From the NCBI RefSeq assembly GCF_019297855.1, contig NZ_CP079194.1, forward strand, positions 1,103,501 through 1,167,500: a stretch of DNA of 64,000 nucleotides, given 5' to 3'. The notes below the pieces were generated by a model. It had not been told where the DNA came from, searched no databases, and saw nothing but the letters and a program-made list of their open reading frames with translations. The translations under genes were made by a program, and so were the position numbers. Shown here piece by piece: positions 21,656 through 30,569 of this stretch; positions within the stretch are counted from its first letter, which is position 1, and each line of letters starts with the position of its first letter. Source of the DNA: Gymnodinialimonas ceratoperidinii. GTDB taxonomy: Bacteria > Pseudomonadota > Alphaproteobacteria > Rhodobacterales > Rhodobacteraceae.

Positions 21656-21751
21656 TATCGTCTACCCCTTTGGGCTTGGATTTTTCCGGGCGCCGCCCGA
21701 ATCACTTCGTCTAGTTGCGTACCTTACGGCGAATCACTGATTCGGGTAGGG

Positions 21752-23725
21752 CTAGACGCCTTTTTTCTTGCCCTGTCCGGCGGTCGAGAGCAACTGGTGG
21801 AACGCCGAGCGTGCTTCCGAGGTCTCGCCGAATTGTTCTGCATTATCTTCGCCCTTCGGGTTCTGGGCGGCGTGTTTGCCGAGCAGGGCTTCTTTCATGC
21901 GGAAGGCCAGCGCGGGGTCTCCTTCGTCGGGCACGGCGGCCACGTCCTGGCTCGCCTCGAACATTTCATCCTCGATCGCGCGGCTGGCGGAGAGCTTGGC
22001 GAATTCCTCGTGCAGGCACTCTTCCGCGCGCACCGCGTCACCATCACCGATCAAGAAGGGCGTGATCGCGAGATGGGATAGCCCGAGCAGGCTTTCAAGG
22101 GCCGGGGCGAGGGGGGAGGCATTTATTTCGTCGAGAAGGGCGGCCGCGTCGCGGGTGCCGGTGCGCAGAAGGTGGGCGGCGAGGCGGGCGTGATCGGGGT
22201 CGCGGGGGGCCATGCGGTCGAGCTTATCCTCGAAGACATCGATCAACTCGGGGAAGCGGATGCAGGTCGCCACGATGAGCCCGGTGCGCAGGCGTTCACC
22301 GCTCAACGCGCCGACGCGGGCGCGGGTGGCGGCCAGTGGCATCTGCGCCTCGGCAAAGCCCCGGCCCTTGCCGCCGCCCTTCTTCCAGCCGCCGGATTTC
22401 CAGTCACCGCCGCCCTTGTTCGACTGCCACGCGCCCTGTTGCGGGCGGAACAGCGCGCGGCGCAATTCGGCGATGGCGTCGGCGTAGTGGCGGCGCAGGC
22501 CGGGGTCGGTGATCCGTTGCAGCGCGGCGCGGAGGCGGTTGTCGAGGGCGGCGCGACGCTCGGGGCTGTCGAAGACCTGTCCCTCGGTCTCGCGCTGCCA
22601 GAGCAGCGTCACCATCGGCTGCGCCCGGTCGAGCAACGCCTGCATGGCGGCGGCCCCCTCGGCGCGGATCAGGTCGTCGGGGTCCTGGCCCTCGGGGAGG
22701 ATCACGAAGCGCAGGCTCTTGCCGCCCTCCAGCAGCGGCAGGGCGAGGTCCACGAGGCGCATGGCGGCGCGCAGGCCCGCCTTGTCGCCATCGAGCGCCA
22801 CGATCGGCTCGTCCGAAATCCGCCACATCAGGCGCAGCTGGTCCTCGGTGATCGCGGTGCCGAGCGGGGCCACGGCGGCCTCGAACCCGGCCTTGCAGAG
22901 CGCGATGACGTCCATGTAGCCCTCGGCCACGATCAGGGGCTGACCGCGTCCCGCAGCCTCCCGCGCGGGGCCGTGGTTGTAGAGCGCGCGGCCCTTGTCG
23001 AAGAGCGGTGTTTCCCGCGAGTTCAGGTACTTGGCACGCGCATCCGCCGCCATGGCACGGCCGCCGAAGCCGATGCAGCGCCCGCGCGCGTCGCGGATCG
23101 GGAAGATGATCCGGTCGCGAAACGCATCATAGGGCGCCCCGCCGTCGTCAGGCTTGGTGGAGAGACCCGCGAGGGTGACATCCTCGGCGGCCATGCCCTT
23201 GCCCACCAGCGCCTGATGGATGCCTTGCCGGACGTTGGGCGCGAAGCCGATTTCGAATCGGTCGAGGGTCGCCGTGTCCATGCCTCGATTCTCGAGGTAG
23301 GCGCGCGCCTCGGCGGCGGCCTGGGTCTTGAGTTGCAGGCGGAAATGCTGGACGGCGGCCTCTGTCACCTTCGCCAGCTGCGCGTTGCGGTCGGCCTTCT
23401 CCTGCGCGCGGGGGTCGCGCTCGGGCATCGGCATCCCGGCCTCGGCAGCGAGGATCTGGACCGCCTCCATGAAGCCCACGTTCTCGGTTTCCTGGACGAA
23501 CTTGAACATGTCGCCCTTGGCCTGACAGCCGAAGCAATAATAGAAGCCCTTGCGGTCATCCACATGAAAAGAAGCGCTTTTTTCCTGGTGGAAGGGGCAG
23601 GGCGCCCACATGTCGCCCTTGGCCTGATTGGACTTGCGATTGTCCCACATCACCTTGCGCCCCACCACTTGCGCGATGGAGGTGCGGGTGCGCAGCTCAT
23701 CAAGGAATCCGGGGGGCATCGACAT
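21752..23725 (-). CDS. dnaG: DNA primase DnaG
   Basis: A 657-residue replicative primase that lays RNA primers and binds DnaB through its C-terminus. The N-terminal zinc finger has Cys43, His46, Cys64 and Cys67 (CPFHQEKSASF...YYCFGCQ). The TOPRIM domain contains VAEGYMDVIAL and EPIVALDGDKAGLRAA. The ATG at 23725 (MSMPPGFLDELRTRT) fits the family start; the open frame continues 34 codons upstream without support. A glycine/lysine-rich linker (KGGGDWKSGGWKKGGGKGRG) marks the hinge before the helicase-binding domain. It is followed by rpoD. Confidence 0.97.
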   Translation of the reverse strand: MSMPPGFLDELRTRTSIAQVVGRKVMWDNRKSNQAKGDMWAPCPFHQEKSASFHVDDRKGFYYCFGCQAKGDMFKFVQETENVGFMEAVQILAAEAGMPMPERDPRAQEKADRNAQLAKVTEAAVQHFRLQLKTQAAAEARAYLENRGMDTATLDRFEIGFAPNVRQGIHQALVGKGMAAEDVTLAGLSTKPDDGGAPYDAFRDRIIFPIRDARGRCIGFGGRAMAADARAKYLNSRETPLFDKGRALYNHGPAREAAGRGQPLIVAEGYMDVIALCKAGFEAAVAPLGTAITEDQLRLMWRISDEPIVALDGDKAGLRAAMRLVDLALPLLEGGKSLRFVILPEGQDPDDLIRAEGAAAMQALLDRAQPMVTLLWQRETEGQVFDSPERRAALDNRLRAALQRITDPGLRRHYADAIAELRRALFRPQQGAWQSNKGGGDWKSGGWKKGGGKGRGFAEAQMPLAATRARVGALSGERLRTGLIVATCIRFPELIDVFEDKLDRMAPRDPDHARLAAHLLRTGTRDAAALLDEINASPLAPALESLLGLSHLAITPFLIGDGDAVRAEECLHEEFAKLSASRAIEDEMFEASQDVAAVPDEGDPALAFRMKEALLGKHAAQNPKGEDNAEQFGETSEARSAFHQLLSTAGQGKKKGV

Positions 23726-23882
23726 GGCCCCAATATCGGACCCGCACCGGGGCAAGTCCAGACGTGCATTTGCGCAAGTGGTTAACGAAGCCCCGAGGTC
23801 AGCCGCGCAAACCGCCCGGAAATTCACAATTGATCCATAAATGAGCCGTTCCGCCGCCTACAATTTGTGCAATAGAAAAGGC

Positions 23883-24338
23883 ATGAGAGACCCGTCCCCC
23901 TCGTTTCTGACCCGCTTTGCGACCCGTGAGCATGGCACGGCCCCGGTCTTCGGCGTTTTCGTCGGGGCCGTCGTGATCTTCCTCGGAATCAGCATCGTGC
24001 TGATCGCGACTTCGGACCCGGAAGAGGCCGAGCCGGAGGAGGTGGTGCAGGTCTTCGACGACGCGGAATTTCGGGCCGCCAACCGGGGACGGGACCGGGC
24101 CACGGTGCTGGCGGAAGGCCCGCGCGGCTATTACTCCGCCGCAGAGATCCGACGGCGCTATGAAATCTTCAGCAATCCCGACGAAATCACCGACCGCGAG
24201 CTGCGCGACGCCCATCGCCGTTGGGCGCGGCGGGTGGCGGACCCGGCCTATTCACAACCGGGACGGGCGCGGGACATGGTGCTGCTTCTGGAGCACGCGA
24301 TGGCGTTTCGCGGCCTCGAGCCGCACCGGGGTTTCTAG
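23883..24338 (+). CDS. Single-pass membrane protein of unknown function
   Basis: About 151 residues from MRDPSPSFLTRF; a further in-frame ATG at 23841 would add 14 residues, but that stretch contains AT-rich, promoter-like bases (TACAAT) and reads poorly as protein. One transmembrane segment (GVFVGAVVIFLGISIVLIA) lies near residue 25, followed by an acidic linker (DPEEAEPEEVV) and a charged, presumably periplasmic or cytosolic helical domain with RGYYSAAEIRRRYEIF. No family is recognised. It is divergent from dnaG and convergent with soxG, ending 7 bases from it. Confidence 0.6.
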   Translation: MRDPSPSFLTRFATREHGTAPVFGVFVGAVVIFLGISIVLIATSDPEEAEPEEVVQVFDDAEFRAANRGRDRATVLAEGPRGYYSAAEIRRRYEIFSNPDEITDRELRDAHRRWARRVADPAYSQPGRARDMVLLLEHAMAFRGLEPHRGF

Positions 24339-24345
24339 GCGACCC

Positions 24346-24897
24346 TCACGCGAGAGCGTGCCGCGCGGCGACCATGGCCATGGCGCGGGAAAGCTCGTGC
24401 GCGCAGCTTGTGGCCATGGAGCGGAAGACCATGATCTCGAAGCGCTGCGGCGCGCGGCGGATCAGGATGCAGTTCATATGCCCCAGAAGCGTGCGCGCGG
24501 CATGGTCCACGGCAAAGGCCTCGTCACGCAGGTCGATCGGCACGAGACGGGCGAGCACCTCGGCGGCCCCGTCACCTTCCAGCGTGCAACAGGCCCAGGC
24601 GCTGCCCTGATCGGAGAGCGCCGCGCCGGGGATCGGGTCGAGCGTCGCGCCCAGAACCATCGCCTGACGCGGGCCGGTCCAGACCACGGCGCCGCTGCTG
24701 CGCCCCGGCTCGGGGAAGGGCGCGCCGATCTGGCTGTCGAGCGCGTCCGAGACCTCGGCTTCCTTGCCCTTGAAGGGCGCGACCCAGGTGATCGCGTCGT
24801 GGTTCAGTTCCGAGAGGGTCACATCGCCGTGGGTGATCGGCAGCGCCCCTTCGAAGGCGGATTTCGAGACCAGTTCAGCCACGGGCGCGTCCTCCAT
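24346..24897 (-). CDS. soxG: Sarcosine oxidase gamma subunit
   Basis: A 183-residue subunit of heterotetrameric sarcosine oxidase. It resembles the C-terminal folate-binding (GcvT-like) fold without catalytic residues, as in the family; GSAWACCTLEGDGAAEVLARLVPIDLRDEAF and RTLLGHMNCILIRRAPQRFEIMVFRSMA are recognisable SoxG blocks. The complex oxidises sarcosine to glycine with transfer of the methyl carbon to tetrahydrofolate and release of hydrogen peroxide. Its start overlaps the soxA stop by 23 bases, so it is the last gene of the soxBDAG operon. Confidence 0.92.
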   Translation of the reverse strand: MEDAPVAELVSKSAFEGALPITHGDVTLSELNHDAITWVAPFKGKEAEVSDALDSQIGAPFPEPGRSSGAVVWTGPRQAMVLGATLDPIPGAALSDQGSAWACCTLEGDGAAEVLARLVPIDLRDEAFAVDHAARTLLGHMNCILIRRAPQRFEIMVFRSMATSCAHELSRAMAMVAARHALA

Positions 24898-27805
24898 CCG
24901 GGTCGAAGAAGACCGGGTCGCAGATCTCGACCTCGGCGGTGATGCCGCGCAAGCGGTCGACCATCTTCATGTGATGGCCCACCCGGTCCGGCCCGTTTCG
25001 CAGGAAACCCAAGGCAATGTAGTGACCAAGTGTGGGCGAGTAGCCGACCGAGGTGACATAGCCCTGATCGTTGTCCGGCACCGTTTCGGCATCGCTATTG
25101 AAAAGATGCGCCCCGGCGGTGAGTTCCTTCACCTCGCCCACGGGTTTCAGCCCGACGAGGCGGGGGCGGTTCTCGTCTAGCAGGCCGGGACGGGTCGCGG
25201 CGGCCTTGCCGATGAAATCCTTCTTCTTCGAGAGCATCCCCTGCATTCCGATGTCGAAGGCGGTGACGCGGCCGTCGATCTCGGAATGGGTGATGAAGCC
25301 CTTCTCGATCCGCAGCACGTTGAGCGCCTCCATCCCGTAAGCGCCGCCGCCAAGGGTCTCGGCGCGGGCCACGAGGTCCCGGTAGAGGGCATCACCGTAG
25401 TGGCTTGGCACGGCGATCTCGTAGGCGTGCTCGCCCGAGAAGGAGATACGGAAGAGCCGCGCCGCGAGGCCGTGGACCGAGACCTTGCCGCATTGCATGA
25501 AGGGGAAGCTCTCGTTGTCGATGGGCTGATCGAGGATGCCGTTCAGGAGATCCCGCGCGCGGGGGCCGGCGACGGAGAACTGCGCCCATTGCTCGGTCAC
25601 GGAGGTGAAGGCCACGTCCAGATCGGGCCGCAGCACCTGCGCCACGAATTCCATATGCGCCATGACCTGCCCCGCCGCGGCGGTGGTGGTGGTCATCACG
25701 TAGTGGTTTTCGGCGAGGCACGCGGTGGTGCCGTCGTCCATGACGTGGCCATCCTCGCGCAGCATCAGCCCGTAGCGCGCGCGCCCCGGTTTCAGGGCGG
25801 CGAAGTTGTTGGTGTAGAGGAAGTCGAGGAAGGCAGCCGCGTCGGGGCCGAAGATCTCGATCTTGCCGAGGGTGGAGACATCGACGACGCCCACCGCGTT
25901 GCGGACCATCGTGACCTCGCGGTCGCAGGATTGGCGCCAGTTGGTCTCACCGGGATGCGGCATGTAGGAGGCGCGGTACCAGAGGCCGACGGAGACCATC
26001 GGCGCGCCCCGCGCCCGGGCGGCGCGGTCGGAGGTGGTGAAGCGTTCGGGCGCGAAGCCGCGGCCCTGTGCACCGGCCCCCATGGTGGAGAGCGCCACCG
26101 GCGTGAAGGGCGGGCGGTAGGTGGTGGTCCCGGTCTCGGGGATGCCGCGTCCGGTGGCATCGGCCAACACCGCCAACGCGTTGATGTTGGAGGATTTCCC
26201 CTGGTCGGGCGCCATGCCTTGCGTCGTGTAGCGCTTCATGTGCTCGACGGATTTGAAGCCCTCAGCGGCGGATTGCTTCACGTCCTTGGTGGTCACGTCA
26301 TTGGCGAAATCGAGCCAGGCTCGGGGCTTGCCGGGCACGCTCCAGAGCGGGGCGGAGGTGCCGGGGGTGTCATCGGCACGGGGCAGGTCGGGCTTGCGGG
26401 TCCGTTTGCCGAGCGCCTTGAGCGCGATGCCGGCCGCGTCGATGCCCGCCTGCAGGCAGGCCTGCGTGTCCAGCGCGCCGTTGCAGGCGCCGGCGGGGTG
26501 CAGGCCGGGCACGGCGCCGGGCTTGGGGAGGAAGGCGTGGATCTCGGGGTTCCACTCGGGCCGCGCGCCGAGGTGACAGGTCAGGTGCAGCGTCGGGTTC
26601 CAGCCGCCGGACATGCCGAGGCAATCGGTCTCGATCGTGGTCTCGGTGCCGTCCGCGCGGACGTTGATCGTGTTCAGCGCCCTGCGGCCACGGGTGTTCA
26701 CCACCTGCGCGCCGCTCAGCAGCCGGTAGTCGCCTTGCGCCTGCGCGTCGGGGCGGGCGTCGATGACGGCGGCGAGCTCCACCCCCGCCTCCTGCAATTC
26801 CACCGCGGTCTTGTGGGCGTCGTCGTTGCTGGCAAAGATCGCGACGCGCGAGCCGGGGGTGACGCCGTAGCGGTTGAGGTAGGTGCGGATCGCCGAGGCC
26901 ATCATGATGCCGGGGCGGTCGTTGTTGGGAAAGGCGATGGGGCGCTCCAGCGCGCCGGCGGCCAGCACCGCCTGACCCGCGCGGATACGCCAGAAGCATT
27001 CCTGCGGCAGGTCGGTTGTGGCGGGGCGATGGCTGCCCACACGCTCCACCGCGCCGAAGGTCAGCCCGTCGTAGACGCCGGTGGCGGTGGTGCGGGTCAT
27101 GATGCGGACGCGGCCGGTCTTCTCCAGCTCCTCCACCGTCTCGGAGACCCAGAGCGGCGCGGGCACACCGTCGATGCTTTCGCCGTCGGACAGGAGACGC
27201 CCGCCCAGATCGGCGCTTTCCTCCAGCAAGATCACGTCCGCCCCGGAGCGCGCGGCGGTGAGCGCGGCCATCAGTCCAGCGGGGCCGCCGCCGATCACGA
27301 GGAGGTCGCAGAAGGCGAAGGCGCGCTCGGACTCAAACGGGGAGGGTGCGCGGGTCATGCGACCGAGGCCCGCGGCGCGGCGGATCACCGGCTCGTAGAC
27401 CCTTTCCCAGAAGGCGCGGGGCCACATGAAGGTCTTGTAGTAGAAGCCCGCCGTGAGGAAATTCGGCAACAGGTCGTTCACGCTGAGCGCGTCATAGGCC
27501 AGCGGCCCCATGTGGTTCTGGCTCGAGGTTTCGAGGCCGGGGTAGACCTCCTGCACCGTGGCGCGGACGTTGGGCAGCATGGCGTCGCCCGCCCCCACCT
27601 GGATCAGGGCGTTGGGCTCTTCCGAGCCTGCGGTCAGCACGCCCCGCGGGCGGTGGTACTTGAACGAGCGGCCCATCAGCTTCACGCCGTTGGCCAGAAG
27701 CGCCGAGGCGACGGTATCGCCCTTGAAGCCGCTGTAAGGCGTGCCGTTGAAGTGGAAACGGACGCGGCTGCTGCGGTCGATCAGGCCCTTGTCTTCCAGC
27801 CTCAT
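24875..27805 (-). CDS. soxA: Sarcosine oxidase alpha subunit
   Basis: A 976-residue subunit starting MRLEDKGLIDRSSRVRFHFNGTPYSGFKGDTVASALLANGV, the 2Fe-2S-ferredoxin-like N-terminal fold found in SoxA. A NAD-binding Rossmann domain follows (LLVIGGGPAGLMAALTAARSGADV). The C-terminal half is a GcvT-type aminomethyltransferase domain that binds tetrahydrofolate (SFSGEHAYEIAVP, GMEALNVLRIEKGFITHSEIDGRVTAFDIGM). The start ATG overlaps the soxD stop by 4 bases. Glycine and formaldehyde equivalents from this reaction would feed one-carbon metabolism. Confidence 0.96.
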   Translation of the reverse strand: MRLEDKGLIDRSSRVRFHFNGTPYSGFKGDTVASALLANGVKLMGRSFKYHRPRGVLTAGSEEPNALIQVGAGDAMLPNVRATVQEVYPGLETSSQNHMGPLAYDALSVNDLLPNFLTAGFYYKTFMWPRAFWERVYEPVIRRAAGLGRMTRAPSPFESERAFAFCDLLVIGGGPAGLMAALTAARSGADVILLEESADLGGRLLSDGESIDGVPAPLWVSETVEELEKTGRVRIMTRTTATGVYDGLTFGAVERVGSHRPATTDLPQECFWRIRAGQAVLAAGALERPIAFPNNDRPGIMMASAIRTYLNRYGVTPGSRVAIFASNDDAHKTAVELQEAGVELAAVIDARPDAQAQGDYRLLSGAQVVNTRGRRALNTINVRADGTETTIETDCLGMSGGWNPTLHLTCHLGARPEWNPEIHAFLPKPGAVPGLHPAGACNGALDTQACLQAGIDAAGIALKALGKRTRKPDLPRADDTPGTSAPLWSVPGKPRAWLDFANDVTTKDVKQSAAEGFKSVEHMKRYTTQGMAPDQGKSSNINALAVLADATGRGIPETGTTTYRPPFTPVALSTMGAGAQGRGFAPERFTTSDRAARARGAPMVSVGLWYRASYMPHPGETNWRQSCDREVTMVRNAVGVVDVSTLGKIEIFGPDAAAFLDFLYTNNFAALKPGRARYGLMLREDGHVMDDGTTACLAENHYVMTTTTAAAGQVMAHMEFVAQVLRPDLDVAFTSVTEQWAQFSVAGPRARDLLNGILDQPIDNESFPFMQCGKVSVHGLAARLFRISFSGEHAYEIAVPSHYGDALYRDLVARAETLGGGAYGMEALNVLRIEKGFITHSEIDGRVTAFDIGMQGMLSKKKDFIGKAAATRPGLLDENRPRLVGLKPVGEVKELTAGAHLFNSDAETVPDNDQGYVTSVGYSPTLGHYIALGFLRNGPDRVGHHMKMVDRLRGITAEVEICDPVFFDPDGGRARG

Positions 27806-28065
27806 TTCGCGCCCTCCGAGGCGAGCCGCGCGCCGTAGACCTCGTGGGTCACGGTATCGCGGTCGACCACGAGCCAAGCACTGCAGCCGCCGCCGTGATA
27901 CCACAGCTCCTGCGTGCGCCCGGCGGGGTTCTCGCGGTCGTAGATGAAATCGTTCCAGGCCTCCGACCATGTTTCGCCCTCGGGGCGGGACGCGCCTGTT
28001 ACATGGCCGCGGATGGTGAACTCGCGCAGGTCGCGGTCGCCGCAGAGGGGGCAGGGGATGTGCAT
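27802..28065 (-). CDS. soxD: Sarcosine oxidase delta subunit
   Basis: An 87-residue small subunit beginning MHIPCPLCGDRDLREFTIRG. Cys5 and Cys8, with the later HGGGC, form the zinc site expected for SoxD. YDRENPAGRTQELWYHGGGCSAWLVVDRDTVTHEV is the conserved core. It sits between soxB (13 bases upstream) and soxA (4-base overlap), the standard soxBDAG order. Confidence 0.95.
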   Translation of the reverse strand: MHIPCPLCGDRDLREFTIRGHVTGASRPEGETWSEAWNDFIYDRENPAGRTQELWYHGGGCSAWLVVDRDTVTHEVYGARLASEGAK

Positions 28066-28078
28066 GGTCAGAGCCTCC

Positions 28079-29332
28079 TCAATGCAGGTTGTGCTGGCTG
28101 CCGGTCGCCTCTTCGTCCATCAGGCCGCGGCCCGTGGTGAAGCGGTCGAGCCGGTGTTTCGCGGCGGCCGGGTGGGGCCGGTCGGTGGCCATCAGATGCG
28201 CGAAGCAATGGCCCGAGGCCGGGACCGCCTTGAAGCCGCCATAGCACCAGCCGCCGTTGACGTAGAGCCCGTCGATATGGGTCTTGTCGAGGATCGGCGA
28301 GCCATCGGCGCTCATGTCCATGATCCCGCCCCATGAACGCAGCATCTTCGCCTTACCGATCATCGGCATCAGGGTCATGCCCGCTTCGACCACGTGTTCG
28401 GCCATCGGCAGGTTCCCCCGCGCGGCGTAGGAGGCGTAGAAATCCAGATCGCCGCCGAAGACCAGCCCGCCCTTGTCGGACTGGCTGATGTAGAAGTGCC
28501 CCATGCCATAGGTGATGACGTTGTCGATGGTGGGTTTCAGCCCCTCGGTCACGAAGGCCTGCAGGACATGGCTTTCGATCGGCAGCCGCATGCCCGCCAT
28601 GGCGGCCAGCTGCGAGGAGCGCCCGGCCACGACCATGCCGACTTTCTTCGCCCGGATCGCGCCGCGCGTCGTCTGGATGCCGCGCACGGCGCCATCCTCG
28701 ATGTCGATGCCGGTGACTTCGCAATTTTGTATAAGATCGACGCCACGCTGATCGGCGCCCCGCGCATAGCCCCAGGCCACGGCGTCATGGCGGGCGGTGC
28801 CGCCGCGCGGGTGGTAGAGGCCGCCGAAGATCGGGAAGCGGGTCTGCTCGAAATCCAGGTAGGGGACCATGCGGCGCACGCCCTCGCGGTCGAGCAGCAC
28901 CGCGTCGTCGCCCTGGTTGATCATCATGTTGCCGCGCCGCGCGTAGGCATCGCGCTGGCCGTCGGAATGGAACAGGTTGATGATGCCGCGCTGCGAATGC
29001 ATCACGTTGTAGTTGAGGTCCTGCTCCAGCCCCTCCCAGAGTTTCAGGGAATGGCTGTAGAACTCGGAGTTGCCGGGCATCATGTAGTTGGCGCGCACGA
29101 TGGTGGTGTTGCGGCCGACGTTGCCGCCGCCGAGGTAGCCCTTCTCGACCACCGCGATGTTGGTCAGCCCGTGCTCCTTGGCGAGGTAATAAGCCGTCGC
29201 CAGCCCGTGGCCGCCGCCGCCGATGATGATGATGTCATACTCGGGCTTGGGGTCGGGATCGCGCCAGGCGGGTGTCCAGCCCTTGTTGCCCGTCAGGCCC
29301 TGCCAGAGCACCTGGAGCCCAGAATATTGCAT
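28079..29332 (-). CDS. soxB: Sarcosine oxidase beta subunit
   Basis: The 417-residue flavin-bearing catalytic subunit, starting at ATG 29332 (MQYSGLQVLWQGLTGNKGW). The FAD dinucleotide motif IIIIGGGGHGLATAYYLAKEHG is at about residues 34-55. In the family this subunit carries covalently bound FMN and non-covalent FAD. GDLDFYASYAARGN and INGGWCYGGFKAVPASG are further SoxB blocks. As first gene of the operon it should follow the promoter in 29333-29456. Neighbouring glutamate-type dehydrogenase and folate-enzyme links are metabolic, not operonic. Confidence 0.96.
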   Translation of the reverse strand: MQYSGLQVLWQGLTGNKGWTPAWRDPDPKPEYDIIIIGGGGHGLATAYYLAKEHGLTNIAVVEKGYLGGGNVGRNTTIVRANYMMPGNSEFYSHSLKLWEGLEQDLNYNVMHSQRGIINLFHSDGQRDAYARRGNMMINQGDDAVLLDREGVRRMVPYLDFEQTRFPIFGGLYHPRGGTARHDAVAWGYARGADQRGVDLIQNCEVTGIDIEDGAVRGIQTTRGAIRAKKVGMVVAGRSSQLAAMAGMRLPIESHVLQAFVTEGLKPTIDNVITYGMGHFYISQSDKGGLVFGGDLDFYASYAARGNLPMAEHVVEAGMTLMPMIGKAKMLRSWGGIMDMSADGSPILDKTHIDGLYVNGGWCYGGFKAVPASGHCFAHLMATDRPHPAAAKHRLDRFTTGRGLMDEEATGSQHNLH

Positions 29333-29456
29333 CGCTACCCCGTCGGTCAGAGCGACCTCGAAGCAGGCCACGGGGGCGACCTTAACGGCAGGATGCGGGA
29401 AAGGAAAAGCCCCGACCGCGACATGGACGTGCCATGACGCGACGCGGGCTGACGTG

Positions 29457-30011
29457 TCAGCTTGTCGGCGGGGTCATGTCGTCGTCGTAGGGCACCTGAC
29501 CGGCGTAGCGCGGGCGCGTCACGGTGAAGTTCTCGAACTCCAGATCGGTGATCCCGTAGCTGAAGGCCGGCTCGTAGACGACGAAGGATTCGACCAGCAC
29601 CACGCGCTCTCCGTTGGCCATGTCCGGCAGGCGATCTTCGAATTCCGAGAGGTTCGAGGTGTAGAGCTGCGCCTGGGAGCCGGTGCCGTGGCTCCAGTCG
29701 ACGCGGTAGTCGCCCTCGGTGTCACGCAGGATCTGCGTCACGCGCATCTCGACGCCGGTGGTGTCGCGGATCATCATTTCGAGCATCTCGGCCATGCCTT
29801 CGACATCGTAGCCATAGACGGTCGAGGTCTGGCGCGAGATCAGGTCCGCGATCGCGTAGGTCGATTTGATCGAGGTGTTGTAGACCCGGTAGGCGTCGAA
29901 GAAGGAGAACGTCCCGATCCACGCCCAGGTGAACAGCGGGAAGATGATCACCGTTTCGAAAGAGGTGGCGGCGCTGGTGTCGACAAGGAAGTTTCGAAGA
30001 AGACGTTTCAT
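29457..30011 (-). CDS. TadE-like pseudopilin-type membrane protein
   Basis: A 184-residue protein starting MKRLLRNFLVDTSAATSFETVIIFPLFTWAWIGTFSFFDAYRV. The glutamate followed by a hydrophobic helix (SFETVIIFPLFTWAWIG) is the TadE/TadF-like pattern of proteins processed or inserted with Flp pilus systems. GAGGGG lies 8 bases upstream of this ATG, so I use 30011, not the in-frame codon three residues earlier. It is the third gene of a three-gene unit with a second TadE-like gene and a TadG-like gene. The C-terminal domain is periplasmic and of unknown role. Confidence 0.75.
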   Translation of the reverse strand: MKRLLRNFLVDTSAATSFETVIIFPLFTWAWIGTFSFFDAYRVYNTSIKSTYAIADLISRQTSTVYGYDVEGMAEMLEMMIRDTTGVEMRVTQILRDTEGDYRVDWSHGTGSQAQLYTSNLSEFEDRLPDMANGERVVLVESFVVYEPAFSYGITDLEFENFTVTRPRYAGQVPYDDDMTPPTS

Positions 30012-30023
30012 GGTGCGCACCCC

Positions 30024-30569
30024 TCAATCCGGTTCGTTGACGAAGATCGTGGAGGCCATCATGTGCAGGCCGCCGCTATCGTCGCGGGTCAAGTTGAGAC
30101 CGAAGCCCGAGAATGGCACGATCCGGTCCACGATCAGGCAGGTGCGGATCAGCAGGAAATCGTTGTCGGCCCCGACCTGGAACTCGTTGTCGGGGGCGAT
30201 GACGGTATCGTTGCCCCGTCCGGCGCAGACCTCGTCGTTTGAGGGCATGTCGTAGGAGTCGCGGTCGATCACCTGCAGGTCGATGGTCAGCAGGGTCGCG
30301 CAATTGGGCAGCATGCGCGTGTTGGCGCACATGGTGTCGCGCACGGTATCGGCATCGGTCACCACGCCTTGGGCCAGCCGCAGCACGCGCACGGACATGT
30401 CGAGCGTGCGCTCCAAGAAGACCTGACGGGTCAGGATCAGGGCCGTCTCGAAGGACGCGATGAAGACGATCAACAAGAGCGGAAAGACGATGACCAGTTC
30501 CAGCGTCGCGGTGGCTGTCTCGTCGCGCCAGAATTCGCGCAGGCGATCGCGCAGCGGCATCTCCATCAT
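30024..30569 (-). CDS. TadE-like pseudopilin-type membrane protein
   Basis: A 181-residue protein with the N-terminal pattern RDETATATLELVIVFPLLLIVFIASFETALILTRQVFLERTLD, the TadE-like glutamate plus hydrophobic helix. Four cysteines (DTMCANTRMLPNC, NDEVCAGRG and the later CLIVD) could form disulfides in the exported domain. The start codon overlaps the stop of the TadG-like gene upstream (ATGA), so translation is coupled. No tad ATPase or secretin gene is within the window. Confidence 0.78.
   Translation of the reverse strand: MMEMPLRDRLREFWRDETATATLELVIVFPLLLIVFIASFETALILTRQVFLERTLDMSVRVLRLAQGVVTDADTVRDTMCANTRMLPNCATLLTIDLQVIDRDSYDMPSNDEVCAGRGNDTVIAPDNEFQVGADNDFLLIRTCLIVDRIVPFSGFGLNLTRDDSGGLHMMASTIFVNEPD

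Noticed and set aside
25286..27838. Plus-strand frame of 850 codons opposite soxA
   Set aside because: Shadow of soxA; repetitive Gly/His/Arg composition and no start context.
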